Origin: Pseudanabaena sp. ABRG5-3
GTDB lineage: Bacteria; Cyanobacteriota; Cyanobacteriia; Pseudanabaenales; Pseudanabaenaceae
Length of the DNA: 64,000 bases
Direction: 5' to 3'
NCBI RefSeq assembly: GCF_003967015.1
Contig: NZ_AP017560.1
Span: 3,222,048 to 3,286,047 of the forward strand
Shown in pieces: positions 9,546-18,993 of the stretch (the stretch's first letter is position 1; the number at the start of each line of letters is the position of its first letter). The position numbers were made by a program, and so were the translations under genes. Under the pieces are notes generated by a model. That model saw only the letters and a program-made list of their open reading frames with translations, had not been told where the DNA came from and searched no databases.

Positions 9546-11282
9546 ATGCCAGCCAAAGTACTCGATGGACGTTACAAACTGATCAAAAAGCTCGGCGCAG
9601 GAGGTTTCGGGCAGGCTTTCATCGCTAGAGACATGCGCCGTCCCGGTTCCCCCCCCTGTGTAGTCAAGCAACTCAAACCCGCAAGTGACGATCCGACTTT
9701 TATCCGTGAGGCTAGACGATTATTTAACACTGAGGCAGAAACTCTCGAAAAACTCGGTAAGCATGATCAAATTCCCCAGTTGCTTGCCTATTTTGAAGAA
9801 GATAAGCAATTTTTCTTAGTTCAAGAATTTGTCGAAGGGCGATCGCTCCATGAAGAATTAAAAGCCCCCTTACCTGAAGTATCCGATCTTGATAATCAAA
9901 CTCAAGAAAAGATTCTAGAGGAACTACAAAATATTGATGCACCAATTAGAGACAAGCAACTTGGCGAAGTTGAAGTACTCAAAATCTTGAAAGATGTCCT
10001 AGAAGTTTTAGAGTTTGTGCATTCTGAAGGAGTCATTCACCGCGATATTAAGCCAGATAATTTAATTCGCCGCAAAAAAGACCAAAAAATCGTCCTCATT
10101 GACTTTGGCGCAGTACGAGCCATGCAGGATGCGAATACCCAACTGGTTGCTAATGAGAAAGGGGAATCTCGATTTACCGTAACCATTGGAACCCCCGGCT
10201 ATATGCCCAGTGAGCAATGTGCAGGTAGACCAAATTATAGTAGTGATATTTATGCGTTAGGGATGGTAGCAATCAAGGCGCTCACAGGTTATGCACCTAC
10301 CGACTTACCCACCGATCCTGCGACAGGAGAATTAGTGTGGCGGGACAAAGCCAGAGTCAGTAATGGCTTAGCTATGGTTTTAACCAGAATGGTTCGCTAT
10401 CACTATACTCAACGCTATCAGTCTGTCCGAGAGGTCAAACAAGGTATTACCACCTTTGCAACGATGACCGAAGTTGAACGCCAAGCCACCACAAGCAAGC
10501 TCGTTAGATCAACAATTTTAACGGAGTCAAGTCGGTTAACCACTTCTCAGTCTAATGCTAAGTCCACAGATCGCTCACCAAGCCGAAGATCAGTAGCTGC
10601 ATCTTCTTCGTCTAGCTCCAACTCAGGAGTTCTATTTCTATTTGGAGGACTGCTGGCAGTGGTAGCCGTAATTGCAGCTTTTGCACTGCCTGCGATGATG
10701 CGGAGTAATCAGCCATCAGTAATTGTCAATAATCAGCCATCTTCTGCAAAACCGATCGCTACTGAAGAACCTTCTACTCAAACCCCTAAGACAACTTCTA
10801 GTGAACCGATTAATCAAGCAATCAATCTAGAAGTAAATAAAGAATTGACAATTCCCAAAACCATATTTGGCAGTGCCGTTCACACCTACAGGATTCAAGC
10901 CAAGTCTGGACAGGTTCTTAGCAGCACAGTTGCAGGTAATGGAGTATTAATCACAGTTTTTAATGCTCAAGGTATTATTCTGCCTGATGCCTCTAATGTT
11001 TTGAGTGCAAATGTGCCGATCGCCATAGATGGTGAGTATACAGTTCAGGTAAAGGAGCTAGGAGGCAATGTAGAAGTTCCCTATCAGCTAACTCTTGGAC
11101 TAAAAGATACTGCAAGTTCTACGACACCAACACCTTTAACGACTCCACCATCGGGTCTACCAACCCCAACCGCAGGAACACCCACACCGCCAACGCCACC
11201 AACCACAGGAACACCGACTACTCCCTCACCAACGCCAACCCCACCTCCCCCACAAATTGAAATCAAAGTTAGAAATAGATAA
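9546..11282 (+). CDS. Receptor-like Ser/Thr protein kinase with extracytoplasmic domain
   Basis: 578 residues. Hanks-type kinase domain in residues 10-300: Gly-rich loop LGAGGFG (16-22), catalytic Lys41 in CVVKQLK, HRDIKPDN near 164, DFGAV near 186 and GTPGYMPSEQ. A Ser-rich linker leads to one membrane helix at about 361-384 (LFLFGGLLAVVAVIAAFALP). Outside the membrane is a beta-rich domain (about 425-520) similar to bacterial pre-peptidase C-terminal (PPC) domains, then a Pro/Thr-rich tail. This layout is common among cyanobacterial Spk kinases. The ligand and substrates are unknown. Confidence 0.92.
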   Translation: MPAKVLDGRYKLIKKLGAGGFGQAFIARDMRRPGSPPCVVKQLKPASDDPTFIREARRLFNTEAETLEKLGKHDQIPQLLAYFEEDKQFFLVQEFVEGRSLHEELKAPLPEVSDLDNQTQEKILEELQNIDAPIRDKQLGEVEVLKILKDVLEVLEFVHSEGVIHRDIKPDNLIRRKKDQKIVLIDFGAVRAMQDANTQLVANEKGESRFTVTIGTPGYMPSEQCAGRPNYSSDIYALGMVAIKALTGYAPTDLPTDPATGELVWRDKARVSNGLAMVLTRMVRYHYTQRYQSVREVKQGITTFATMTEVERQATTSKLVRSTILTESSRLTTSQSNAKSTDRSPSRRSVAASSSSSSNSGVLFLFGGLLAVVAVIAAFALPAMMRSNQPSVIVNNQPSSAKPIATEEPSTQTPKTTSSEPINQAINLEVNKELTIPKTIFGSAVHTYRIQAKSGQVLSSTVAGNGVLITVFNAQGIILPDASNVLSANVPIAIDGEYTVQVKELGGNVEVPYQLTLGLKDTASSTTPTPLTTPPSGLPTPTAGTPTPPTPPTTGTPTTPSPTPTPPPPQIEIKVRNR

Positions 11283-11294
11283 TTACGCATCGGA

Positions 11295-11329
11295 TAGATG
11301 TGGTGCGGGCAAAGCCCACGCCACATCTA
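11295..11329 (+). terminator. Hairpin after the kinase gene
   Basis: 16-base arms with two mismatches (TAGATGTGGYGYGGGC) around loop AAA, 12 bp after the stop codon. Probable terminator without a T run. A second weaker hairpin (11379-11409, ACAGAAAAGG arms with a T-rich end) follows and reaches to just before the next gene. Confidence 0.6.
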
Positions 11330-11421
11330 CCCGAAACCTAGTAAATTCGTTAGCATTGCGTAAGTCCCAATAGATAAAAACAGAAAAGGCACAAAGTACC
11401 TTTTCTGTTTCATGGAGTTAC

Positions 11422-12237
11422 ATGAAAATATATGGAATTGATTTTACAAGCGCTCCTAGTAAAACGAAGGCAATCGTCTTAGCAGAGTCTTGGATAGAAG
11501 TAGATATTTTACATATTGAGAAGTTCCATCGCTTTATCGACTTTTGCTCTTTTATGGAATTCCTAAGGCGATCGCCTATTTGGATAGCAGGAGTTGATTT
11601 TCCCCTCGGACAACCGCGTAAATTAATAGAAAATTTGCAATGGGGGAAGACTTGGGCAGAATATGTCCAGATCGTCGGGCAAATGTCCAAGGCTGAATTT
11701 GTAGCAACTTTAAATCAATACCGCCAAGACCGAGCCATTGGCGATCGCGAACATTTGCGACGCACGGACAAACTCACAGGGGCAATTAGTCCCATGAAAG
11801 TCTATGGTGTACCAGTGGGCAAGATGTTTTTTGCAGGCGCACCAAGAATGCTAGCAGCAGGATTTAGCATTTTGCCCTGTCACCCTACCAACGATCCGCG
11901 CATCATCCTTGAGGTTTATCCTGCCATCATCGCCAGAAGTCTCATTGGGAAACACAGCTATAAATCTGACGAAAAGCGTAAACAAACCACAGAGATGCAG
12001 CTTTTACGTCAAGAAATGATTAACCAAGTGCGATCGCCTAGTCTCCGAGAGGCATACAGCTTTGGTGTCAATATCAACGATGTTCTCGCCTCCAAATGTA
12101 TTCAAGATGCTTCTGGCGATACCATAGATGCGCTATTTGCAGCCATTCAAACCGCATGGACATTTCGACAACCCAATTATGGAATTCCCAAAACCTGTGA
12201 TCGCCTTGAGGGATGGATTTGCGGAAAGCTGATTTGA
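11422..12237 (+). CDS. DUF429 protein (RNase H-like fold)
   Basis: 271 residues. The start KIYGIDFTSAPSK, the WIAGVDFPLGQP segment, the ILEVYPAIIARSLIG motif and the C-terminal DTIDALFAAIQTAW are family features of DUF429, predicted to have an RNase H-like nuclease fold with conserved acidic residues (Asp7, the Asp of GVDFPLG, Glu of LEVYP, Asp of DTIDAL). The substrate is unknown. It stands alone; a hairpin overlaps its stop codon. Confidence 0.82.
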   Translation: MKIYGIDFTSAPSKTKAIVLAESWIEVDILHIEKFHRFIDFCSFMEFLRRSPIWIAGVDFPLGQPRKLIENLQWGKTWAEYVQIVGQMSKAEFVATLNQYRQDRAIGDREHLRRTDKLTGAISPMKVYGVPVGKMFFAGAPRMLAAGFSILPCHPTNDPRIILEVYPAIIARSLIGKHSYKSDEKRKQTTEMQLLRQEMINQVRSPSLREAYSFGVNINDVLASKCIQDASGDTIDALFAAIQTAWTFRQPNYGIPKTCDRLEGWICGKLI

Positions 12238-12270
12238 GAGAGTAAGTCCCAAGGGGACTCACTCTCAAAT
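12232..12270. terminator. Hairpin between convergent DUF429 and HepT-like genes
   Basis: Imperfect inverted repeat of ATTTGAGAGAGTAAGTCC, spanning the DUF429 stop and ending at the stop of the minus-strand gene. Likely bidirectional. Confidence 0.65.
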
Positions 12271-12271
12271 C

Positions 12272-12652
12272 CTATAAATTTGCGATCGCTTTTTTCATTT
12301 GTGCCTTAATAAAAGGTACATCCTGCTGAGTTAACTTCCATAAAGTATTCAGATCAACTTCTAAATAACCAAACATCAAGCTATCACCGACACTAGTTAA
12401 GCTCCGCCAATTAATTTGGGGATATCGATCCATAAAACTAATCGGCAACCGTCTTGCCGTCGCTCCGATAATACTGATCGCTCTTTCCACGGCAAAGATT
12501 GTCTTTTGATCGCGACTAAACTCTAAAAAATCTATCCCCGCTACAAACGACTCAGTTGCAGTAAGCGCTTCTAAAATATCGTGTATCTGAACTTCAAGAC
12601 GATGGTTATTGTCATCTATTTCAGCAGGAATACTCACTTCACTGGTTCCCAT
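12272..12652 (-). CDS. HepT-like (DUF86) protein lacking the RNase motif
   Basis: 126 residues. The body matches HepT/DUF86 toxins: DILEAL, FLEFSRDQKTIFAVERAISIIGA, LP....YPQINWRSL and LEVDLNTLW. In active HepT the helix after W(R/K)xI carries R(X4)HXY; here the segment is SVGDSLMFGYLEVD, so the Arg is Gly89 and the His is Phe94, with only Tyr96 kept. The usual partner, the MntA nucleotidyltransferase, is not adjacent. The gene starts 22 bp after cobA on the same strand. It is probably an inactive or repurposed HepT homologue. Confidence 0.8.
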   Translation of the reverse strand: MGTSEVSIPAEIDDNNHRLEVQIHDILEALTATESFVAGIDFLEFSRDQKTIFAVERAISIIGATARRLPISFMDRYPQINWRSLTSVGDSLMFGYLEVDLNTLWKLTQQDVPFIKAQMKKAIANL

Positions 12653-12674
12653 TAGCTTTTTTCCCTTAAAAAGA

Positions 12675-13478
12675 TTAGTTTAACATTTGGGTGCAATTGC
12701 GGAAATTGACAATATTGCCTATAACGGCGATCGCAGGTGGAGCAAACATTGATTCCTGCACCAATCCGACAATGTTACCCAAACAGCCAATCAATTCCGA
12801 CTGATCGGCGCGTGTCCCCTGTCTGATTAAGGCTACAGGTGTTGATTCTGGCAAACCTGCTAATTCTAATTTGGTGACGATTTCCCCTAAATTATGCAGC
12901 CCCATATATATCACAATCGTTTCCGCCGCCTGTGCGATCGCTGTCCATTGCACCTGTGGGCGATATTTCCCTGCGGATTCATGCCCAGTGACAAAAATCA
13001 CCGACGAGCTAAAATCGCGATGGGTCAGGGGAATCCCTGCATAGGCTGGAGCTGCTATCCCTGAAGTAATTCCCGGCACAACTTCCACCGAGATCCCTGC
13101 GGCTCGCAAATCCGCCAATTCTTCACCACCACGCCCAAAAATAAACGGATCGCCCCCTTTCAAACGTACAACCATTGCATGTTCCTGAGCCTTTTCGATC
13201 AATAGCTGGGTGGTTTCCTCCTGCAAAAGCGAATGATTACCGCGCCGCTTCCCTGCATGGATTTTTTCGGCGATCGGATTAATCATGGCAAGAATTTCGT
13301 CACTGACTAAGGCATCGTACAGCACCACATCGCAGGTTTCTAATAGTGCCTTGCCCTTGAGAGTCATTAAGCCTGCATCTCCAGGACCTGCACCTACCAA
13401 ATACACCTTACCCATAACAGGTTGGTGCAAATCTTCTCGTAAATCCTGTTGATTTGTATCTACATCTGTATTTGTCAT
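12675..13478 (-). CDS. cobA: Uroporphyrinogen-III C-methyltransferase
   Basis: 267 residues. Makes precorrin-2 (dihydrosirohydrochlorin) from uroporphyrinogen III with two SAM, the branch to siroheme and cobalamin. Motifs: VYLVGAGPGDAGLMTLKG, LYDALVS, VVRLKGGDPFIFGRGGEE, VVPGITSGIAAPAYAGIPLTHR (shown here only as a family landmark), and VIYMG. Within this window its product could feed both sir (siroheme) and the cobalamin genes cobD and cobQ. A HepT-like gene follows after 22 bp. Confidence 0.96.
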   Translation of the reverse strand: MTNTDVDTNQQDLREDLHQPVMGKVYLVGAGPGDAGLMTLKGKALLETCDVVLYDALVSDEILAMINPIAEKIHAGKRRGNHSLLQEETTQLLIEKAQEHAMVVRLKGGDPFIFGRGGEELADLRAAGISVEVVPGITSGIAAPAYAGIPLTHRDFSSSVIFVTGHESAGKYRPQVQWTAIAQAAETIVIYMGLHNLGEIVTKLELAGLPESTPVALIRQGTRADQSELIGCLGNIVGLVQESMFAPPAIAVIGNIVNFRNCTQMLN

Positions 13479-13695
13479 TCGTTATGAAAACCTTAGTATC
13501 TCAGCCAGCATCTAAGCCAAATATTGCAAGGCGATCGCATCACCATTTTCCTCATGTATTCTAATTGTATTAAGTTGAGACGCAGCCATCTTGTTAAGCC
13601 CAATCAAGGAGAAATTAGGGAACCTAAAGGAACATTTATATGCTCAAAAATCTTCTTGAAATGTAACGAGTACAACGAATCAAAATGAGGCAGGC

Positions 13696-14901
13696 GTGAA
13701 TCTTCTTACCGACTTTACCAAAGCAAATCTTACCAAATCTAGCCTAGAAGGAATCAACCTCAAGGGGGCAGATCTTAAGCGCGTGAATCTCAGTAACGCC
13801 AAACTTGCAGACTCAATGCTTGCGAAAGCAAATCTGGCAGGGGCCTTTCTGCATGAAACCGATCTCAGTCGCGCCAATCTAGTCGAAGCTAATCTCACAG
13901 AAGCCAATCTCACTTCTGCGCTTTTAATCAGTGCAGACCTCCAACGAGCTTGCCTAAATGATGCTTATTTAGTGGCAGCAAATCTCAATAGCGCCAATCT
14001 GACGAGCGCTTCTTTAATCAATGCTGACCTCAGTCTTGCCTCTTTAACTGGAGCCTGTCTCAATGGCGCAAATCTAAGTCAGGCTAAGCTCAATGGCACA
14101 TTTTTTATCGAGTCGAATTTGCTAGGAGCTGATCTCAGTAGCTCTGACTTTACGGGCGCACTAATGATTAAGGCAAATCTCAGTGGCGCAAATCTGAGTC
14201 AAGCCAGCTTGATGAATGTTGATTTGACAGAAGCGAATCTTACGGGAGCTGAACTCCATGGAGTCGATCTTAGTGGTGCGATTCTCAATGAAGCGAATCT
14301 CAATGCTGTCGATCTAGTTCATGCGAATTTGAGTGGCGGCTCCTTGAGTCGAGCGAATTTAGGCTGGGCAAATTTGCAGGGTACAAACTTAGAAAAAGCC
14401 AATCTCATTGGTTCCGACCTGAGCTGGGCAAATTTAAACGAAACCAATCTCATCGAAGCCGATTTGAGCTGGACAAATCTCACGGGTGCATTTTTGATGA
14501 AGGCAAACCTCAGTGGTGCAAATCTGAATGGGGTAAATCTTTCTAATGCCAATCTCAGTGGTGCAAATCTCAGTGGTGCAAATTTGATGGGCGCAAATTT
14601 AAGTGGAGCAGATCTCAGTAATGTCGATCTGCGCGGTGCGTATTTAATTCGCACCAATTTGCATAATGCAATTTTGAATGAAGCTAATTTGACGGGCGCA
14701 AATCTTGATGAAGCAGTATTAAACGGAGCCAGTTTAAACCGAGCGAATCTCAATCGAGCCAATCTCACCAGAGCCAGCTTGACAGGTGCAAATCTTAAGG
14801 GAGCTTTTATGCTGTGGACAAATTTAAAAGGGGCTTTCATGTTATGGACAAATTTAGATGGCGCAAACATGACAGGCGCAATTTTGCCAACAGATAAATA
14901 A
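13696..14901 (+). CDS. Pentapeptide repeat protein 1
   Basis: About 401 residues, made almost entirely of A(N/D)LXX pentapeptides that form a right-handed quadrilateral beta-helix. No other domain or signal peptide is visible. The start is uncertain: GTG at 13696 is the only usual start in the open stretch after a stop at 13657, and GAGG lies very close upstream. The DNA shows a 15-bp periodicity (AATCTCAGTGGTGCA type). Function is unknown for most cyanobacterial members. It is directly followed by a paralogue. Confidence 0.85.
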   Translation: MNLLTDFTKANLTKSSLEGINLKGADLKRVNLSNAKLADSMLAKANLAGAFLHETDLSRANLVEANLTEANLTSALLISADLQRACLNDAYLVAANLNSANLTSASLINADLSLASLTGACLNGANLSQAKLNGTFFIESNLLGADLSSSDFTGALMIKANLSGANLSQASLMNVDLTEANLTGAELHGVDLSGAILNEANLNAVDLVHANLSGGSLSRANLGWANLQGTNLEKANLIGSDLSWANLNETNLIEADLSWTNLTGAFLMKANLSGANLNGVNLSNANLSGANLSGANLMGANLSGADLSNVDLRGAYLIRTNLHNAILNEANLTGANLDEAVLNGASLNRANLNRANLTRASLTGANLKGAFMLWTNLKGAFMLWTNLDGANMTGAILPTDK

Positions 14902-14947
14902 ATCCTTGCGAGAAGCTGAATCAACAAAAACATGGTGTGAAAGAGTA

Positions 14948-15844
14948 ATGAAAGCTAGAGAACTTGTCGATCGCTATAACAAGGGCTTTCGAGATTTTAG
15001 TGAAATCAATCTCAGTGGTGAAAATCTCAGTGGTGCAGGATTAACAGCGATCGCCCTCAATAACGCCGATCTCAGTGAAACGAACCTATCGGCAACCACT
15101 TTAAATGAAGCAAATTTATATGGCGCAAAGCTAAATGCGGCAGTTCTATATCGAGCAAGTCTAAGTGATGCAAATCTCTGTGAGGCAGATCTAAATGGTG
15201 CTAGTCTGATTAAGGCTGATTTGCATGGTGCTAGGTTAGAAAGGACTAATCTCAAAGATGCTGACCTCACTGGCGCTAATCTAAATGCTGTGAGTCTTGT
15301 AAATTCGGACTTAACAGGAGCAAATTTAAGTTGTGTATCTCTAGTCGGAGCTAACCTAGAAGGCGCAAATCTCACCGAAGCATTTTTGAAAGGAGCAAAT
15401 CTAGATGGGGCAAAACTAAACGGTGCAAATCTTCAAGGCGCTAATTTGAGTGGGGCAAGCTTTAGTGAAGCTAATCTTAGTCAGGCAAATCTTTCCGCAT
15501 CTGATCTTTCCCATGCGAATTTGTATGCTGCCAATCTCAGTGATGCTTTATTGTCCAAAACTGATCTCAGTGGGGCAAATCTAAGTAGTGCCAATCTTAA
15601 TGAGGCAAATCTACAGGAAGCCGACCTCAATGGGGCTTTTTTGATTGATGCTCAGTTAGGTAGAGCGCGTCTAGATGGCGCAAATCTTAGTAAATCCAAT
15701 TGCTATAAAGCCGATTTTAAAGGTGCATCTTTACTAAGAACTAACCTCAATGGCACAAATTTAAATTGCACAGATTTTTCTAATGCTTCTCTGCAAGGCA
15801 TTGATGGTGAAAACAATCACCGTCCAGAGTATGCAAAGGACTAA
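14948..15844 (+). CDS. Pentapeptide repeat protein 2
   Basis: 298 residues if started at ATG 14948, preceded by GAAAGAG; an upstream TTG at 14906 is possible but less likely. The N-terminal cap MKARELVDRYNKGFRDF is typical of cyanobacterial pentapeptide proteins and precedes the first repeat. The rest is A(D/N)LXX repeats, ending in a short polar tail. It lies 46 bp after the first pentapeptide gene and is probably in the same transcript as the result of a duplication. Confidence 0.85.
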   Translation: MKARELVDRYNKGFRDFSEINLSGENLSGAGLTAIALNNADLSETNLSATTLNEANLYGAKLNAAVLYRASLSDANLCEADLNGASLIKADLHGARLERTNLKDADLTGANLNAVSLVNSDLTGANLSCVSLVGANLEGANLTEAFLKGANLDGAKLNGANLQGANLSGASFSEANLSQANLSASDLSHANLYAANLSDALLSKTDLSGANLSSANLNEANLQEADLNGAFLIDAQLGRARLDGANLSKSNCYKADFKGASLLRTNLNGTNLNCTDFSNASLQGIDGENNHRPEYAKD

Positions 15845-16037
15845 ATGAATTATGTAGAGTTAGTTAAGTTACGCCATTTGTCGTAGAAACCGCAATGGTA
15901 TGTAGATACGTCTGATCTAGAGAGAGAAAACCATAAACAGCGATCGCTCTATAGATGGTGATCTAGAACTTAGGATAGGTACGCCAATCCTAAACCAAAG
16001 ATCCTGCCATCTTTTAAATAACTAGTAGGAATGAAAC

Positions 16038-16796
16038 ATGAACGCAGTCATTACAAATCAAGAACTCCCAAAATATAAACGCATTTTATTAAAACTCAGT
16101 GGCGAGGCGCTCATGGGCGATCGCAGTTTTGGTATTGATCCTGAAGTTGTCCAAAATATTGCTTTACAGGTTGCCGAAATTGTTCGTGATGGCATTGAGG
16201 TAGCAATCGTTGTTGGCGGCGGTAATATCTTTCGGGGTATTAATGGTGCAGATAAGGGTATGGATCGCGCTACGGCTGATTACATTGGCATGATTGCCAC
16301 CGTGATGAATGCCCTAACTTTACAAGATGCCTTTGAGCATTTGGATGATCCGATTCCCACCAGAGTAATGTCAGCGATCGCCATGCAGGAAATCGCTGAG
16401 CCATATATCCGCCGCCGTGCTATTCGCCACCTTGAAAACAATCGGGTGGTTATTTTTGGCGCAGGCTCAGGTAATCCCTATTTCACCACTGACACAACCG
16501 CCGCTTTACGGGGAGCTGAAATTAATGCCGATGTCATCCTGAAGGCAACCAAGGTCGATGGTATTTATGACAGCGACCCCAAGAAAAATCCTAATGCAAA
16601 ACGCTTTCAATCCGTCAGTTTTGACCATGCTCTGATCAATGATCTGCGCGTTATGGATGCCACAGCTTTCGCACTTTGCAAAGAAAATGGCATCCCAATT
16701 ATTGTGTTTGATCTCGGTGTAACAGGTAACATTCGTCGCGTCGTCATGGGAGAATCGATTGGTACTTATGTTGGAGGTTCCTGTGAAGTTAACTGA
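16038..16796 (+). CDS. pyrH: UMP kinase
   Basis: 252 residues. Hexameric enzyme that phosphorylates UMP to UDP in pyrimidine synthesis. Motifs of the amino acid kinase fold: [22 protein letters not shown], the [18 protein letters not shown] segment, TRVMSA and [14 protein letters not shown]. Its last 14 bases overlap the start of frr, which is the usual bacterial neighbour. Confidence 0.97.
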   Translation: MNAVITNQELPKYKRILLKLSGEALMGDRSFGIDPEVVQNIALQVAEIVRDGIEVAIVVGGGNIFRGINGADKGMDRATADYIGMIATVMNALTLQDAFEHLDDPIPTRVMSAIAMQEIAEPYIRRRAIRHLENNRVVIFGAGSGNPYFTTDTTAALRGAEINADVILKATKVDGIYDSDPKKNPNAKRFQSVSFDHALINDLRVMDATAFALCKENGIPIIVFDLGVTGNIRRVVMGESIGTYVGGSCEVN

Positions 16797-17331
16797 TGTT
16801 GAGGCGCGAATGCAGAAAGCTGTAGAAGCGACCCAGCACAATTTTAATAGTGTGCGAACGGGGCGTGCTAATGCTTCGCTGTTAGATCGGATTACGGTGG
16901 AATATTATGGTGCAGAAACGCATCTCAAGGCTTTGGCAAATATTTCTTCGCCTGATGCAACCACCTTGCAAATTCAACCCTTTGATCGTTCAACCATGCG
17001 GGCGATTGAAAAAGCCATTTCTGAGTCTGATATTGGGCTTACCCCTAATAATGACGGCACAAGCATTCGCTTAAATATTCCACCTTTAACTACTGAGCGT
17101 CGTAAAGAGTTGGTGAAGATGGTGGCTAAGCTTGCCGAAGAAGGCAAAGTTGCAATTCGGAATGTACGTCGGGATGCGATCGATTCAATTCGCAAGCTAG
17201 AAAAGGCAAAAGAAATTTCTGAGGATGATTCTAAAAGTCAACAAGAGCAAGTAGATAAGTTAACGGAAAAATTCGTTAAAACTATCGATAAGGTAACTGT
17301 CGAAAAAGAAAAAGAAATTTCCACAATCTAA
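16783..17331 (+). CDS. frr: Ribosome recycling factor
   Basis: 182 residues from GTG 16783, the usual family length; GGAGG at 16773-16777 is well spaced for this start, so the longer in-frame ATG at 16759 is rejected. It splits post-termination ribosomes together with EF-G. Hallmarks: [41 protein letters not shown] and the C-terminal [13 protein letters not shown]. It overlaps pyrH by 14 bp, pointing to coupled translation. Confidence 0.96.
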   Translation: MKLTDVEARMQKAVEATQHNFNSVRTGRANASLLDRITVEYYGAETHLKALANISSPDATTLQIQPFDRSTMRAIEKAISESDIGLTPNNDGTSIRLNIPPLTTERRKELVKMVAKLAEEGKVAIRNVRRDAIDSIRKLEKAKEISEDDSKSQQEQVDKLTEKFVKTIDKVTVEKEKEISTI

Positions 17332-17334
17332 AAC

Positions 17335-17361
17335 AAAAAGCGGCGCAATGTGCCGCTTTTT
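17335..17361 (+). terminator. Rho-independent terminator after frr
   Basis: AAAAAGCGGC and GCCGCTTTTT pair around a seven-base loop, followed by more T. It starts four bases after the stop codon. Confidence 0.88.
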
Positions 17362-17480
17362 GTTTTTTATAAAACTTTAGACTGAATATTCTTGATGTGA
17401 CAGCGATCGCATATTTTTGCGCTTAAGATCACATCAGTATAGATTAGCGATCGCTTTCTAAAAGTTGGTAGCAATAGATA

Positions 17481-17762
17481 ATGAAAGCTGTAGAGTTTCA
17501 AAGGGTAAAGTCAATGCTCCTCGACTCACTAGACCAAGCTAGCTCAATTATCATTAACACCATTTTTGGGAAAGAAAAGGCAATTGTCTTTCTAGGTAAA
17601 ACCTTTGTCGATCACCAAGTTTATGACAATCTCAATGAAGCGATCGCAGAGTGTAAAGCAGATTTAGCCTTAGGCGTAGAAGTATTAATCGCCCCTGACG
17701 ATACAAATCATTTTCGCGTTTGGATATCAATTCCTGAAGAGATGATTTTGCAATCCGCCTAA
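17481..17762 (+). CDS. Hypothetical small protein
   Basis: 93 residues, not recognised. The sequence has no signal peptide or membrane segment; it is a mixed alpha/beta protein with a regular pattern (IVFLGKTFVDHQVYDNL and EVLIAPDDTNHFRVWISIP). It is preceded by a HIP1-containing gap of 150 bp and has no clear operon partner. The 198-bp gap after it holds only a short GC-rich hairpin (about 17811-17831). Confidence 0.6.
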   Translation: MKAVEFQRVKSMLLDSLDQASSIIINTIFGKEKAIVFLGKTFVDHQVYDNLNEAIAECKADLALGVEVLIAPDDTNHFRVWISIPEEMILQSA

Positions 17763-17960
17763 ACCTTATTTACAAGACAAAATAGATAAAAAGCAATCTT
17801 AAATTAACTACCCCGCCGCAAGCGGACGGGGTATAGAAAATGTTTTGCTTGCACACATTGTTTAGCATTGCAATTTCTATCTTTCGCCGCAGAGCGTCGG
17901 GGAATTTACCCTAAGAGATTAAATAAATAAATGATCGCTTTTTTATAACAATTAATTCAC

Positions 17961-18989
17961 CTATCTATTTTGTTGTTCACACTCCCAAAGTGCATAAATC
18001 CAATGAGGAATATGATATAAGATATTTGAATTTTCAGATTCAGATGGGTATGGAGTGCGATCGCCATAAAACTTGCCAATTTCTAAAATCAGACTATCTC
18101 GCAAAGCTTGTTCACTTGATACTTGATATTGGTGGGTAATAGTAATTTTTTTGTCCATCTTATTTTCCCAATAAGGTTTAGCTTTACCAATAGTCAGCAA
18201 ACAGTCAATAAGCTTTCTTTTTGCTGCCGAATCACTTGTAGATATATATTGATTGAAAGATTCAAGCCACATTTCAGATAATTCTTCTGGATTATTTGCA
18301 GGATTTTCAAAACAAGACGAGATCCGTTTAAATGCGCGATGGAAATATATTTTTAGATCTCCATTTTTTAAATACTCGTGCTCTATTGGTAAATCCTTGG
18401 CTATTTGTTGATATATATCATCAGCAATCAAAGTATCTTGATCCCAATACAATGTATATTCACTCTCTGCTTGTAGATGGGATATTAAATCTGGCTCTAA
18501 AAAATAAGATTCTTTGTGACTCCAGCCAGTAACTAAGATATGTGAGTCCCAAATAGCTTCTTTACACACTTGATAGTTTTTATAAGTTGCATAGTATAAA
18601 TCCTCAATATCTGAATATTGATCGCAAAAATCTAATAATGGACATGGTTGTAAATCTAAATCAACCAGTGCAAAAAGCTTTTCTGGATTGAGATAAGAAT
18701 TTTCTGGATCACTGTTGTGAATTTCCCTTAACTGGGCATAGACTGATAAAACTGAGCTTCGCCCCCCGCAAGGTATAAACTTAGGCTGCTTTCGACTCCA
18801 CCACTTTGGAATAGTTGATTTCCAAAAGTTCGCATCGGGAATACGTTCAAGTTTACTAATTTGTTGTGGATTATATAAGTTTTCAAAAGTTGGATTGCCT
18901 TCACACAAAACAACAACATAGTTAAGAATATCGCGCCTTTTGATGATTTTAGAGCAAAATTTTTCTTGCTCTTGTTCAGTAAAAGTCAT
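17961..18989 (-). CDS. TOPRIM-like (DUF4435-like) protein, partner of an ATPase
   Basis: 342 residues. The sequence shows a TOPRIM-like set: Glu30 in VVVLCEG, a Gly-rich turn FIPCGGRSSVLSVYAQL, the acidic pair Asp110 and Asp112 in LFALVDLDLQ, and ILVTGWSHKESYFLE with Glu160, which resembles the 'ysiEnyl' region of DUF4435. It starts four bases after the stop codon of the ATPase gene, so the two are surely co-expressed. In PARIS (AriA ATPase plus AriB DUF4435/TOPRIM nuclease) and in OLD-type systems this order and pairing serve antiphage defence. Assignment to a particular system is inference; I cannot run a profile search. Confidence 0.65.
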   Translation of the reverse strand: MTFTEQEQEKFCSKIIKRRDILNYVVVLCEGNPTFENLYNPQQISKLERIPDANFWKSTIPKWWSRKQPKFIPCGGRSSVLSVYAQLREIHNSDPENSYLNPEKLFALVDLDLQPCPLLDFCDQYSDIEDLYYATYKNYQVCKEAIWDSHILVTGWSHKESYFLEPDLISHLQAESEYTLYWDQDTLIADDIYQQIAKDLPIEHEYLKNGDLKIYFHRAFKRISSCFENPANNPEELSEMWLESFNQYISTSDSAAKRKLIDCLLTIGKAKPYWENKMDKKITITHQYQVSSEQALRDSLILEIGKFYGDRTPYPSESENSNILYHIPHWIYALWECEQQNR

Positions 18990-18993
18990 AAAT

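Noticed and set aside
14319-14933. Long minus-strand frame opposite the pentapeptide gene
   Set aside because: It follows from the 15-bp repeat composition of the real gene; the translation is a low-complexity FAPxRFA pattern with no family.
16759-16782. ATG 16759 as start of frr
   Set aside because: GTG 16783 has an ideal GGAGG and gives the family length of 182 residues.
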